NCBI GenBank assembly: GCA_019637435.1
Contig: JAHBVO010000004.1
Location: 620,001-684,000 of the forward strand
Reading direction: 5' to 3'
Source of the DNA: Candidatus Obscuribacterales bacterium
Lineage (GTDB): Bacteria > Cyanobacteriota > Vampirovibrionia > Obscuribacterales > Obscuribacteraceae
Length of the DNA stretch: 64,000 bases
Position 1 is the stretch's first letter; each line of letters begins with the position of its first letter. Both the position numbers and the translations under genes were made by a program. Below, piece by piece: positions 55,694-64,000 of the stretch. The notes under the pieces were generated by a model that was not told the origin of the DNA, did not search any database, and saw only the letters and a program-made list of their open reading frames with translations.

Positions 55694-56857
55694 CTACTTC
55701 GCTTCGGTAAGTTGTGGAACTTTTGCTAGTGCTTGCTCCACGTCGGCCAACAAATCATCAGTGTCTTCGATACCGACCGATAGTCGAACCAAGCCATCGA
55801 CAATTCCTCTGGCTTCACGAACTTCTTTGGGAATGGAGCCGTGAGTCATTGAAACCGGGTGACAAATGAGGGACTCGACGCCGCCAAGACTTTCGGCAAG
55901 CGCAAAGAGTTTTGTTGACGATGCGAATTTGTTTGCGTTTTCCAGTCCGCCTTTTACGACGATGGAAACCATCGCGCCGAAACCGTTCATCTGCTTTTTC
56001 GCAAGGTCGTGTTGCGGGTGCGCCGCCAGACCGGGATAAATGATGCGCTCTATTTGCGGTTTGTTCTCGAGGAATTTTGCGATCGCCATTGCATTCTTCT
56101 GGTGCGCTTCCATGCGAACTGCAAGCGTTTTCACTCCTCGAAGAATCAAGAAGCAATCCATAGGGCCAGGTACTGAACCGACCGCGTTCTGGTGAAACTT
56201 GAGACGCTCGTACATCTCTTCGTCGCTGGTGAGAATAGCACCGCCTACGACATCACTGTGACCGCCGAGATATTTGGTCGCGCTGTGGACGACGATGTCG
56301 GCGCCCAGAGCAAGCGGGTTCTGAAGATAGGGGCTGGCGAAAGTATTGTCGACGACCGTGGCGATCTTTTTGCTCTTTGCCAAATCGGTAATCGCTTTGA
56401 TGTCGATGATTTGAAGAAGCGGATTCGTCGGCGTTTCCAACCAGATCATTTTGGTTTCAGGCTTGATTGCTTTTTCGATGTTTTTGACGTCGCGGGCATC
56501 GACCCACGAAAAGGTCACTCCAAAGCGAGAAAGCACTTTGTCGAAGAGACGGAAAGTGCCGCCGTAGACGTCGTCTCCAACGACTACGTGATCTCCGGCA
56601 GAGAGCAAGTGCATGATGTTCATCGATGCGCCCAATCCGGAACCAAAACACAATCCGTGATTTGCGCCTTCGAGTGATGCCAGGCAGGCTTCCAGGGCTG
56701 TTCTCGTCGGGTTGCCTGTACGAGCGTATTCGTAACCTTTATGTTTGCCGATTTCTTCCTGGACGTAAGTAGATGTTTGATAGATAGGAACGTTAATCGC
56801 TCCGGTCGTCGGATCTGGCTCCTGTCCAGCGTGGATGGCTCTGGTGGCAAATTTCAT
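55694..56857 (-). CDS. Cystathionine gamma-lyase/gamma-synthase-type PLP enzyme
   Basis: 387 residues, the family norm. The PLP Lys is about 195 in HSATKYLGGHSD; other motifs are YEYARTGNPTR, GSGLGASMNI, WLETPTNPLL and VDNTFASPYLQNP. It converts cystathionine to cysteine (gamma-lyase) or makes it from an activated homoserine (gamma-synthase); sequence alone does not decide. Paired with cystathionine beta-synthase, its ATG directly follows the CBS stop, so reverse transsulfuration is likely. AGGAG precedes the start. Confidence 0.88.
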   Translation of the reverse strand: MKFATRAIHAGQEPDPTTGAINVPIYQTSTYVQEEIGKHKGYEYARTGNPTRTALEACLASLEGANHGLCFGSGLGASMNIMHLLSAGDHVVVGDDVYGGTFRLFDKVLSRFGVTFSWVDARDVKNIEKAIKPETKMIWLETPTNPLLQIIDIKAITDLAKSKKIATVVDNTFASPYLQNPLALGADIVVHSATKYLGGHSDVVGGAILTSDEEMYERLKFHQNAVGSVPGPMDCFLILRGVKTLAVRMEAHQKNAMAIAKFLENKPQIERIIYPGLAAHPQHDLAKKQMNGFGAMVSIVVKGGLENANKFASSTKLFALAESLGGVESLICHPVSMTHGSIPKEVREARGIVDGLVRLSVGIEDTDDLLADVEQALAKVPQLTEAK

Positions 56858-58270
56858 TTACTTAACTCCTGCTTTTGATTTTGTCTCCGGCGCACCTTTA
56901 TCGTTGCTCATCGTTTCCCGCAAGTGCGACATGATGTCGAAGCGAGTCAAGACGCCGCAAGCTTTGTCCTGGTCCGTAATTACGACCATGGCGTTGCCGA
57001 GTCTGAAGGTTTTATACAATTCGTCGATCTCGTGATGCAGATCGAGTTGTGGGAACGGTTTGCCCATGACGTCGCTGACCCGCACTTTTTCAGGGTCCTT
57101 GCGTTCGTAAACTACTTGCATGGCTACAACATCGTTTATATGACCAACGTTCTGCCCTGGTTGAGTAACCACGGGAAGCTGGTCGATGTGATGTTCTTCC
57201 ATGAGTTCGATCGCTTGCTTGATCGAATCTTCCGGTCTTACAGTAATCAGAGGTGGGAATTTTCCTCTATCCGCTTTGCGCATCATCAGGTCGTTTACAT
57301 AATAGCTGTGTCCGGGCGAGGGGAGGAAACCGTTGTTGCCCATCCACTCATCTGAATAGATTTTGCTCAAGTAACCTCTGCCGCCATCGGGTATGAGAAC
57401 GACAATTACGTCGTCGGATGTCATCGTTTCCGCCGCTTTAAGTGCTGCCGTCATAGCTGTTCCGGATGAACCGCCGACCAGAAGACCCTCTTCACGAGCC
57501 ATTCTGCGCGCCATCGTGAACGAGTCTTTGTCGGATACGCGAACCACTTCGTCTACGATCTTTAGATCCGCGTTGCTCGGAATGAAATCTTCGCCGATGC
57601 CTTCGACTTTGTAACTCTTAGGCATGTCGCCGGAATAAATGGAACCTTCCGGGTCTGCTCCGATGATTCTGATCTTGGGATTCATTTCTTTCAGGTAACG
57701 AGCGGTACCGGATATGGTGCCACCTGTACCGATGCCGGCTACGAATGCGGTGATTTTTCCGCCGGTTGCTTCCCAGATCTCGGGGCCGGTGCTCAATGTG
57801 TGAGCCATGGGATTGTTTGGGTTTCCAAACTGATTGGGCTGGAATGCGCCTGGAATTTCCATCGTCAGCTTATTGGCTACCGAGTAATAGCTCTCGTGCG
57901 AGCTCGCCGAAACTGAAGTGGGAACGATCACTACTTCTGCGCCATAGGCTTTCAGCAGATTAATCTTTTCGCTGGCAACTTTGTCAGGACAGACGAGAAT
58001 ACAACGATATCCGCGAACTGCAGCTAGTTGAGCCAATCCTGTGCCGGTATTACCCGACGTTGGTTCGATGATCGTGCCGCCGGGCTTCAGCAAACCGGCT
58101 TTCTCGGCCTCTTCGATCATGCGTTTGGCTGGACGGTCCTTAACCGATCCACCTGGATTGAACGGCTCCATCTTTGCAAGGATCAAAGGTTTCACACCGC
58201 TCGCTATTTTGTTGATTTTAATCAGCGGTGTCGAGCCAATCGTTTCAAGAATATTCTCGTAGTACTTCAC
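56858..58270 (-). CDS. Cystathionine beta-synthase with C-terminal CBS-domain pair
   Basis: About 470 residues. Start GTG 58270 is chosen (GGGAGG 10 bases upstream); the frame is open to ATG 58312 but the extension is not family-like. The PLP Lys is about 44 in NPGGSVKDRP, with EPTSGNTGTGLAQ and GTGGTISG. It joins serine (or O-acetylserine) with homocysteine to form cystathionine. The last 130 residues are two CBS modules (IDQLPVVTQPG, NAMVVITDQDK) that usually bind adenosyl ligands and regulate activity. The partner gene follows with no gap. Confidence 0.88.
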   Translation of the reverse strand: MKYYENILETIGSTPLIKINKIASGVKPLILAKMEPFNPGGSVKDRPAKRMIEEAEKAGLLKPGGTIIEPTSGNTGTGLAQLAAVRGYRCILVCPDKVASEKINLLKAYGAEVVIVPTSVSASSHESYYSVANKLTMEIPGAFQPNQFGNPNNPMAHTLSTGPEIWEATGGKITAFVAGIGTGGTISGTARYLKEMNPKIRIIGADPEGSIYSGDMPKSYKVEGIGEDFIPSNADLKIVDEVVRVSDKDSFTMARRMAREEGLLVGGSSGTAMTAALKAAETMTSDDVIVVLIPDGGRGYLSKIYSDEWMGNNGFLPSPGHSYYVNDLMMRKADRGKFPPLITVRPEDSIKQAIELMEEHHIDQLPVVTQPGQNVGHINDVVAMQVVYERKDPEKVRVSDVMGKPFPQLDLHHEIDELYKTFRLGNAMVVITDQDKACGVLTRFDIMSHLRETMSNDKGAPETKSKAGVK

Positions 58271-58355
58271 CAGGGGTGAACCTCCCGTACAATATATGCA
58301 AAGCGTCCTCATTATACGGTGATAGCCGTCTAAAAACAGTTATGAAAACCTTGAT

Positions 58356-59957
58356 TTGGCACGCATCCCACTCAAATACACAACTCGCGCAACCGGCATG
58401 ACCACTGATAAAAACCTCTATCGACCAGAAGACCTGAGCTCTTGGGAACAGGATGAGAAGCTTGGAAAGCCAGGCGGATACCCGTACACGCGCGGTATAT
58501 ATGACAACATGTACCGCTCGCGCGTGTGGACCATGAGGCAGTACGCGGGCTTCGGTAACGCTACCGAAACCAACAAAAGGTTTAGATATCTATTAGGTAA
58601 CGGGCAGACCGGTTTGTCGACTGCGTTCGATCTGCCAACCCAAATGGGTATCGATAGCGACGACCCGATGGCGTTCGGCGAAGTTGGACGCACCGGCGTC
58701 GCAATCGACACGCTCGCCGACATGGAAAAACTTTTCGACCAGATCGACCTTTCGAAAGTTTCGACCTCGATGACCATCAACGCGACAAGCTCAATCCTTC
58801 TGGCTATGTATCGCGCGGTAGGCAAGAAGCAGGGCGTCGATCCAAAGATGCTCAACGGCACGATTCAAAACGACATCCTCAAAGAGTACGAAGCGCGAAA
58901 CACATACATCTTCCCGCCGACCGGCTCGATGCGTCTGATTTGCGACATCTTCGAATTTTGCGCGAAAGAAATGCCGAAGTGGAATACGATTTCCATCTCC
59001 GGGTATCACATAAGAGAAGCAGGTGCTACTGCGACTCAAGAGCTGGCGTTCACTTTCGCTAACGCGATTCAATATGTAGAGGCGGCAATTTCGCGCGGTT
59101 TATCCGTCGATGAATTCGCGCCTCAGCTAAGCTTCTTCTTCGTGGCTCAAATGAATTTCTTCGAGGAAGTGGCGAAGTTTCGTGCGGCGCGCCGCATCTG
59201 GGCGAGCATCATGAAAGATCGTTTCAATGCTCAAGATCCAAAATCAATGATGTTGCGCTTTCACACTCAAACCGCCGGCAGTTCCCTGACTCAGCAGCAA
59301 CCGGATAACAATATCGTTCGCACTGCTGTTGAGGCACTGGCTGCAGTTATTGGCGGAACTCAATCGTTGCACACGAATTCGAAAGACGAAGCGCTTTCAC
59401 TGCCGAGCGAGGCGTCAGCCCTGACGGCACTGAGAACGCAGCAAATTATCGCGTTTGAAACTGGTGTGACTAATGTCGTAGACCCTTTTGGCGGCTCTTA
59501 TTACGTCGAGAGTCTCACCGATCAAATCGAGAAAGACGTTCGAGTCTATCTCAAACGCATCGAAGATATGGGCGGCGCAATTCAAGCTGTCGAGAGCGGT
59601 TTCATTCAAAAAGAAATTCAGAATTCTGCCTACGAGTATCACAAAGCTGTGGAGTCGAAAGAGCAAATCGTTGTCGGGGTCAACGATTTCATCGATGCTG
59701 ATGATCCGTCCATTCCACTTCTGCGAGTCGATCCAAAGCTGGAAGAAGAGCAGGTGCGTGATTTGAAGCGAGTGAAAGAAACTCGCGACAATGCAAAAGT
59801 CGAAGATTCGCTTGCCAAGCTGCTTACTGCGGCTCAGGGAACCGACAATTTGATGCCGTTTATTCTCGAGGCGGTGGAAGCGTATGCCACCGTCGGTGAG
59901 ATCAGTAAAACTTTGAAGACAGCATTCGGCAAGTTTAGACCTGTCGTCACTGTTTGA
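58356..59957 (+). CDS. Methylmalonyl-CoA mutase, large (catalytic) subunit
   Basis: 533 residues, matching the catalytic barrel only: it lacks the C-terminal B12-binding domain (DxHxxG), which in this group is a separate small subunit. Typical motifs: GYPYTRGIY, MRQYAGFG, GLSTAFDLPTQMG, MTINATSS, ISISGYHIREAGA, FHTQTAGSSLTQQQPDNNIVR, GGTQSLHTNS, and NVVDPFGGSYYVE. It interconverts methylmalonyl-CoA and succinyl-CoA with adenosylcobalamin; some relatives act on other branched acyl-CoA. Start TTG 58356 keeps the usual N-terminal segment; ATG 58398 is shorter. The small subunit is not in the window. Confidence 0.88.
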   Translation: MARIPLKYTTRATGMTTDKNLYRPEDLSSWEQDEKLGKPGGYPYTRGIYDNMYRSRVWTMRQYAGFGNATETNKRFRYLLGNGQTGLSTAFDLPTQMGIDSDDPMAFGEVGRTGVAIDTLADMEKLFDQIDLSKVSTSMTINATSSILLAMYRAVGKKQGVDPKMLNGTIQNDILKEYEARNTYIFPPTGSMRLICDIFEFCAKEMPKWNTISISGYHIREAGATATQELAFTFANAIQYVEAAISRGLSVDEFAPQLSFFFVAQMNFFEEVAKFRAARRIWASIMKDRFNAQDPKSMMLRFHTQTAGSSLTQQQPDNNIVRTAVEALAAVIGGTQSLHTNSKDEALSLPSEASALTALRTQQIIAFETGVTNVVDPFGGSYYVESLTDQIEKDVRVYLKRIEDMGGAIQAVESGFIQKEIQNSAYEYHKAVESKEQIVVGVNDFIDADDPSIPLLRVDPKLEEEQVRDLKRVKETRDNAKVEDSLAKLLTAAQGTDNLMPFILEAVEAYATVGEISKTLKTAFGKFRPVVTV

Positions 59958-60037
59958 AACTAATGACGCTTTCGCCTCGTGATGGGGCAGACTTAGTAAG
60001 ATTTCTTAACGAGAACGAGATTGGTTTCAAAGAAAAA

Positions 60038-60991
60038 ATGACACAAACGCCTACTGTCTCAATAGTGATTGTGAACTGGAAAACACCGGAATTGCTCGCG
60101 GTCCTTCTAGACTCTATTGCGCGTGAAGACAGTGGGCATGAGTCTTTTGAAATCCTGGTCGTGGACAACGATTCGCAAGACGGCAGTGTGGAGATGCTCA
60201 AGAGCAAATATCCCCATGTCAAGCTCACTGAGAACTCAGCAAACGTCGGCTTCTCCGTTGCTTGCAACCAGGTGATTCCGACGGCGCAGGGCAAGTACGT
60301 CCTTCTTCTCAACCCTGACACCGAGGTCACGAAGGACGCTATCTCGCGCATGGCGACCTATCTCGATGAGAATCCGGATTGTGGCGCAGTCGGTCCGAAG
60401 GTTCTTAATCCTGATGGAACGCTGCAATTGGCTTGCCGCCGGTCGTTCCCAAGTGTGAGCGCGTCGTTCTACCGCCTGACATACCTCAGCCACTTATTTC
60501 CCAAGAGCAAAACCTTTTCCGAGTACAACCTCACCCACGCCGACCCGGATAAACTGCTGGAAGTTGATGCTTTATCAGGCTCTTGTATGATGGTTCGCAA
60601 ATCGGTGGTAGACAAGATAGGTCTACTCGATGAAGACATCTTTATGTTCGGGGAAGACATTGACTGGTGCTGGCGAATAAAGGAAGACGGCTATCGCGTC
60701 GTTTACCTTCCTGACAGCGTGATTTATCACGTGCACGGAGCGTCGAGCCGCTTACGCCCGGTCGGAGCTACTATCAACCTGCATAAAGGTATGCACGTGT
60801 TTTACAAGAAGCATTTAGCCAAGAAATATTGGGTACCATTTAATATACTGGTGTATGCTGCAATCTGGAGCCGGGCATACCTGTTCATCCTGGTGAACCT
60901 GATTCGCGGGCTCTTCGCGCCTCGGCGCGGTCTTGCAGCATCGGACAGCCGCCGACAAGAGGCGCCCACAATGCACCTCACCAAGAAGTAG
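60038..60991 (+). CDS. Family 2 glycosyltransferase (rhamnosyltransferase-like)
   Basis: 317 residues from ATG 60038; the frame opens at 59954 (with an in-frame ATG at 59963) but that extends into a non-family leader. GT2 features: VSIVIVNWKTPELL, VVDNDSQDGS, NVGFSVACNQ, LLNPDTEV (the metal DxD-type Asp), VGPKVLNPDGTLQ, ALSGSCMMVRK, and EDIDWCWRIKEDGYRVVYLP. A C-terminal membrane-seeking helix (FNILVYAAIWSRAYLFILVNLI) suggests attachment to the inner membrane. Likely adds a sugar to a surface polysaccharide. The NAD-dependent epimerase gene follows after 39 bases. Confidence 0.85.
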   Translation: MTQTPTVSIVIVNWKTPELLAVLLDSIAREDSGHESFEILVVDNDSQDGSVEMLKSKYPHVKLTENSANVGFSVACNQVIPTAQGKYVLLLNPDTEVTKDAISRMATYLDENPDCGAVGPKVLNPDGTLQLACRRSFPSVSASFYRLTYLSHLFPKSKTFSEYNLTHADPDKLLEVDALSGSCMMVRKSVVDKIGLLDEDIFMFGEDIDWCWRIKEDGYRVVYLPDSVIYHVHGASSRLRPVGATINLHKGMHVFYKKHLAKKYWVPFNILVYAAIWSRAYLFILVNLIRGLFAPRRGLAASDSRRQEAPTMHLTKK

Positions 60992-61030
60992 GCAGACGGC
61001 AGCGGTAACTCAACAAGAAAAGCGATTGAA

Positions 61031-62041
61031 ATGGCATCCAATGGTGTAAAACGAATACTCGTCACCGGCGCAACCGGAATGATTGGCCGGCAAGTGGCAG
61101 CAGCCGTGCAGGGTCAAAGCCTCGGTGTCTTAAGAGCACTGGTCCGCGATCGACTGGAAGCCCGCGAAAAATGCGGCGATGCGTTCGATTTCGCCATGAC
61201 TGAATTTCATCAAGCCGACTTCTCCCGAATGCTGGAGCAGGATCACCGCGAGCTCACCAAGGGCTGCGACGTCGTGATCCACGCCGCGGGACTAGCGCAC
61301 AAGCCAGATGCGCCTTATCAAGAATACGAAGTGGCAAATGTTCGCGCGACTCAAGCCCTGGCTGAAGCCTGTGTAGCCAACCGCGTCAATACTTTTGTAT
61401 TTTTCAGTTCGTCGGCAGTGTACGGTCCGGGACCGTTTACCGATGTAAGTGAAACAGCACCGCTGAAAGCGAAAACACCATATGCGGTCTCTAAAGCCGC
61501 TTCCGAAGCATTTCTTAAAACCCTCCAGGGTATCCCGCGTGTGATAATCCTGCGTCCGTCCCTCGTTTTCGGTGAGGGCGATAAGGGCAACTTGATTCGC
61601 ATGATCAAGGAGATCAAGGACCAGCGCTACAAACACATTGGCGCAGGTGACACTAGCAAGAGTCTGATTTACGCAAAAGACCTTGCCCGAGCCGTTCTAC
61701 TCTGTGTCACGCGTGTGCCGGAAGGACATCACGTCTTCAACGTGGCCAACCCGCAGGCGGTTTCGGTCCACGATCTGGCTGAAGAGATTTCGAAAGCACT
61801 GGAGATGGAGAAGAAAATTCCCTCTGTTCCAGCCGGTCTTCTCAAGTTTGGCGTAAAAATGGCTGAAACCTTCATGCCCGGCAAGACGCCTGTGTCCAGC
61901 GAACAGCTCGAGAAGCTTACTACTGAAACCACCGTCTCACCCGCGAAACTCATTCAGGCAACCGGTTTCAAACCGCGGGCTACTCTCAATGCTGCGCTTA
62001 AAGCCGAGATTCGTTGGGCTGAAGAGAACAAGCTACTTTAA
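61031..62041 (+). CDS. NAD-dependent epimerase/dehydratase (extended SDR)
   Basis: 336 residues. GATGMIGRQV cofactor loop near residue 13, SSSAVYGPGPF, and TPYAVSKAASE catalytic Tyr/Lys. The C-terminal half recognises a nucleotide-sugar or related substrate. It probably acts on an activated sugar for the glycosyltransferase encoded just upstream, though the exact substrate is unknown. Cytoplasmic. Ribosome site is weak. Confidence 0.85.
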   Translation: MASNGVKRILVTGATGMIGRQVAAAVQGQSLGVLRALVRDRLEAREKCGDAFDFAMTEFHQADFSRMLEQDHRELTKGCDVVIHAAGLAHKPDAPYQEYEVANVRATQALAEACVANRVNTFVFFSSSAVYGPGPFTDVSETAPLKAKTPYAVSKAASEAFLKTLQGIPRVIILRPSLVFGEGDKGNLIRMIKEIKDQRYKHIGAGDTSKSLIYAKDLARAVLLCVTRVPEGHHVFNVANPQAVSVHDLAEEISKALEMEKKIPSVPAGLLKFGVKMAETFMPGKTPVSSEQLEKLTTETTVSPAKLIQATGFKPRATLNAALKAEIRWAEENKLL

Positions 62042-62280
62042 GCTGTGTGGAAACGCACAGTCGGTTTCGCTAGAGATCGAAGGTCTTTTGAAACGCAAAA
62101 AATGGCTTGCAGCGGACTTATTAACCGTCTGACGTTGTCGCCAAGAGTTAGCTGTGCAAAAATAAATTTCCTGCCCTAAAATTATCTATAGCCAAGTAGA
62201 GAAGGTACGAATTCAACTTATGGGCAATGATGGCGTTCCGGCCGTCGGCTCCGTCTGATGATATATAGGTGGTGGATTAT

Positions 62281-63534
62281 ATGAAAAATCGGCATGGTGC
62301 AAAAAGAGCGCTTTCGCTTTTAAGCATGTCGCTTTTAGTAACAGGCATACTCAACTTCGTCCCTGCCCTTGCCGCAGAGCAAGAGTCGGCAGAGAACAAG
62401 GTCATGAAGGCGCTGGATGAAACTGCGTCAAAACGTCCTATTAAGGATAAGTGGGCGGTAGTCATCGGCGTGGATACGTTCAAGGACTCAAAAATTCCGA
62501 AACTTCGTTACCCTGCTAAAGACGCGCAGGACTTCGCAAAGTTTCTGGTAGAGAAAGCAAATTTTGCTCCGGACCATGTGCTTCTTTTATTGAATGAAAA
62601 CGCGACCCGCAACAACATCGTTTCATCCATCGCTGGTACCTGGTTGCCGATGCGTGTTTTGCCGGATGACCTCGTCGTTATTTACGCTTCCACTCACGGC
62701 AGCCCGAGCGAGTTGGACAAAGGTGGCGAGAATTTCCTGGTCGCGTACGACACTGAGCAAACCGATCTGTTCACTTCCGGAGTTCTGCTTCAGGACCTGG
62801 CTCCGACGATCTACAGACGTACACACTGCGATCGTGTTGTGCTGTTGCTCGACGCTTGTAACAGCGGCGCCGCTGAGGTTGGTGGAAAAGGTCTTTATAG
62901 ATCGACCAACTTCGACCCGATGGCTATCGCTGGTAAAGGTCAGATTGTAATCAGCTCCAGTGGCGCCGATCAGCGCAGCTGGGAGTCAAAGCGATACAAC
63001 AATGGCGTGTTTACGCGTAACTTGATCGAGGTGCTGGCTAAAGAGCAAGAGAAAGCAGACTTGCAAGCCGCGTTCGATACTCTGAAAGACAAGGTGCAGT
63101 CCGAAGTTAAATTCGACCGCCAGGCTTTTCAAACTCCTGTGATGCACAGCAAATGGGAAGGTGAACCTTTACGCATTGCTGCTAAACCGGTTTCTCCGCG
63201 TTCTGTGCCGGAGGATGAGAGTCTGACTTACAAACGAGTGCTCGAGATGAAGGCTAAGGGCGGCGATCTGGTGAAACCGGTTGCCACCAATAGTAGTGCG
63301 CCGGTTGCGCCTTCGACTCAACCGGTAGTGACTCAGCAGGTGGTTCAACAGACCACGCAGCCTGTGGTGACGCAGCCCGCAGCACAACTGACGCCTGTTG
63401 TAACTCAGCCGGTGGTAACTCAACCAGTTCAATCGAACTACTCATCGACGCCTGTGCAGACTCATTCGAAACCTCTTCCGACTGGTAAGGAAGCGGAGAT
63501 GTGGTTGAAATTCCAGAATAAGAACTGGAGATAA
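62281..63534 (+). CDS. Exported caspase-like peptidase (C14, orthocaspase)
   Basis: 417 residues from ATG 62281, which has AGGTGG upstream. Signal peptide near 10-32. The peptidase domain has the caspase dyad His 139 in ASTHGSP and Cys 193 in LLDACNSG, plus WAVVIGVDTFKD at the first strand. The C-terminal 110 residues are low in complexity, rich in Val, Thr, Gln and Pro (TQQVVQQTTQPVVTQP), and probably a flexible stalk. Most caspase-like proteins of this type are cytoplasmic, so export is unusual. It should cut after a basic or acidic residue; the target is unknown. Confidence 0.83.
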   Translation: MKNRHGAKRALSLLSMSLLVTGILNFVPALAAEQESAENKVMKALDETASKRPIKDKWAVVIGVDTFKDSKIPKLRYPAKDAQDFAKFLVEKANFAPDHVLLLLNENATRNNIVSSIAGTWLPMRVLPDDLVVIYASTHGSPSELDKGGENFLVAYDTEQTDLFTSGVLLQDLAPTIYRRTHCDRVVLLLDACNSGAAEVGGKGLYRSTNFDPMAIAGKGQIVISSSGADQRSWESKRYNNGVFTRNLIEVLAKEQEKADLQAAFDTLKDKVQSEVKFDRQAFQTPVMHSKWEGEPLRIAAKPVSPRSVPEDESLTYKRVLEMKAKGGDLVKPVATNSSAPVAPSTQPVVTQQVVQQTTQPVVTQPAAQLTPVVTQPVVTQPVQSNYSSTPVQTHSKPLPTGKEAEMWLKFQNKNWR

Positions 63535-63767
63535 AGGTTTCGGAGTCTTTTGAAACGGTCTGTCGAAGTCCGTTGGAACCGGAGCGCTAAAACAAGAAAA
63601 CAACGGGACTTGAATGAGGGTTTTCCCTGTATCAAGTCCCTCCTTGTTGAATGACAATAGGCGAAAGACGGTCGCGATGTGCGACTTTGATGCTTTAGTA
63701 GCGAGTCGATATGCAGTCTCTGCGCTGGAAAGGCGCTGGGATCGGCGCGCGATGCGAGGTTCAACTA

Positions 63768-64000
63768 ATGAGAAAATTTGCGACACTGACGGCGCTCGCC
63801 GTTCTTACTATCAGCAGCGCGACTGGCTCTGAAGCGCAAGCGCAATTCAAAACCTATGATGGTAGTCTTCCGGATGCCAGTAAACCGTATACAGCACCCA
63901 AACAGATTCAGGTTGTGAATGAAGGACCAAGGTTGACGAGTACACCCAACGCACCGTCGGCCCCAAAACTTTTTGTTGTTGACACGACACTGCCGGCGGT
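63768..64000 (+). CDS. Secreted protein, 3' end cut by window edge
   Basis: ATG 63768 starts a signal peptide (MRKFATLTALAVLTISSA, then TGSEAQA) and the frame stays open to the window end (77 residues seen). The mature part begins Gln/Lys/Pro/Thr-rich. No family can be assigned from this fragment. The 233-base gap before it (63535-63767) holds no gene I can support. Confidence 0.6.
   Translation, partial: MRKFATLTALAVLTISSATGSEAQAQFKTYDGSLPDASKPYTAPKQIQVVNEGPRLTSTPNAPSAPKLFVVDTTLPA

Overview
The window looks like chromosomal DNA of a non-photosynthetic relative of cyanobacteria, most likely an Obscuribacterales/Melainabacteria-type organism. This is inferred from protein style rather than a database match. 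The signs are roughly 50% GC, many secreted TPR or proline/glutamine-rich proteins, eukaryote-like Ser/Thr kinases with leucine-rich repeats, an exported caspase-like protease, and B12-dependent methionine and methylmalonyl-CoA enzymes. About 50 genes are supported, on both strands in short operons. No insertion sequence, prophage or CRISPR array was seen.

Layout. 1-8.6 kb holds secreted or membrane hypotheticals, a methyltransferase, a zinc-ribbon/kinase/LRR protein with a small partner, and a SecD-head-like exported protein. 8.6-11.2 kb is a tight operon of an aldo/keto reductase, a TlpA-like lipoprotein and a TPR protein. 11-18.4 kb holds a B-box-like membrane protein, a Gly-rich exported protein, a protein with a kinase-like catalytic loop, and a large proline-repeat cysteine peptidase with its neighbour. 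18.6-28.3 kb holds an SDR, an AraC regulator, a secreted subtilase, and a GGDEF/degenerate-EAL protein divergent from a second kinase. 28.3-32.3 kb is a minus-strand rRNA cluster (tRNA-Ile, tRNA-Ala, 23S, 5S) with no 16S upstream. 32.6-42.2 kb holds membrane and coiled-coil proteins, an exported redoxin, a thioredoxin-like protein and a third kinase-LRR protein. 42.2-48 kb holds B12-dependent methionine synthase with a structured leader, a small protein and a PstS lipoprotein. 48-51.1 kb contains a putative MNIO (DUF692) / TIGR04222 peptide-modification cluster. 51.5-64 kb holds DUF6745 and TPR proteins, a transsulfuration pair, methylmalonyl-CoA mutase large subunit, a glycosyltransferase, an NAD-dependent epimerase, a secreted orthocaspase and a partial secreted protein.

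The main discovery is two thioredoxin-fold genes (9533-10483 and 39148-40224), each interrupted by one in-frame TGA at the expected redox position. Each TGA is followed at a spacing typical of bacterial SECIS elements by a perfect 6-bp hairpin, and both loops begin CGUG. TGA is an ordinary stop for many other genes here. Both are therefore best read as selenocysteine proteins: a lipoprotein with a UxxC motif, and an exported thioredoxin-like protein with a GSTU motif. No selenocysteine machinery lies in the window, so this is a prediction about the rest of the genome.

Functional links. MetH, cystathionine beta-synthase and a cystathionine gamma-lyase/synthase-type enzyme handle methionine, homocysteine and cysteine. 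Three kinases and a diguanylate-cyclase-like protein suggest dense signalling. Several exported thiol-redox proteins suggest an active envelope redox system.
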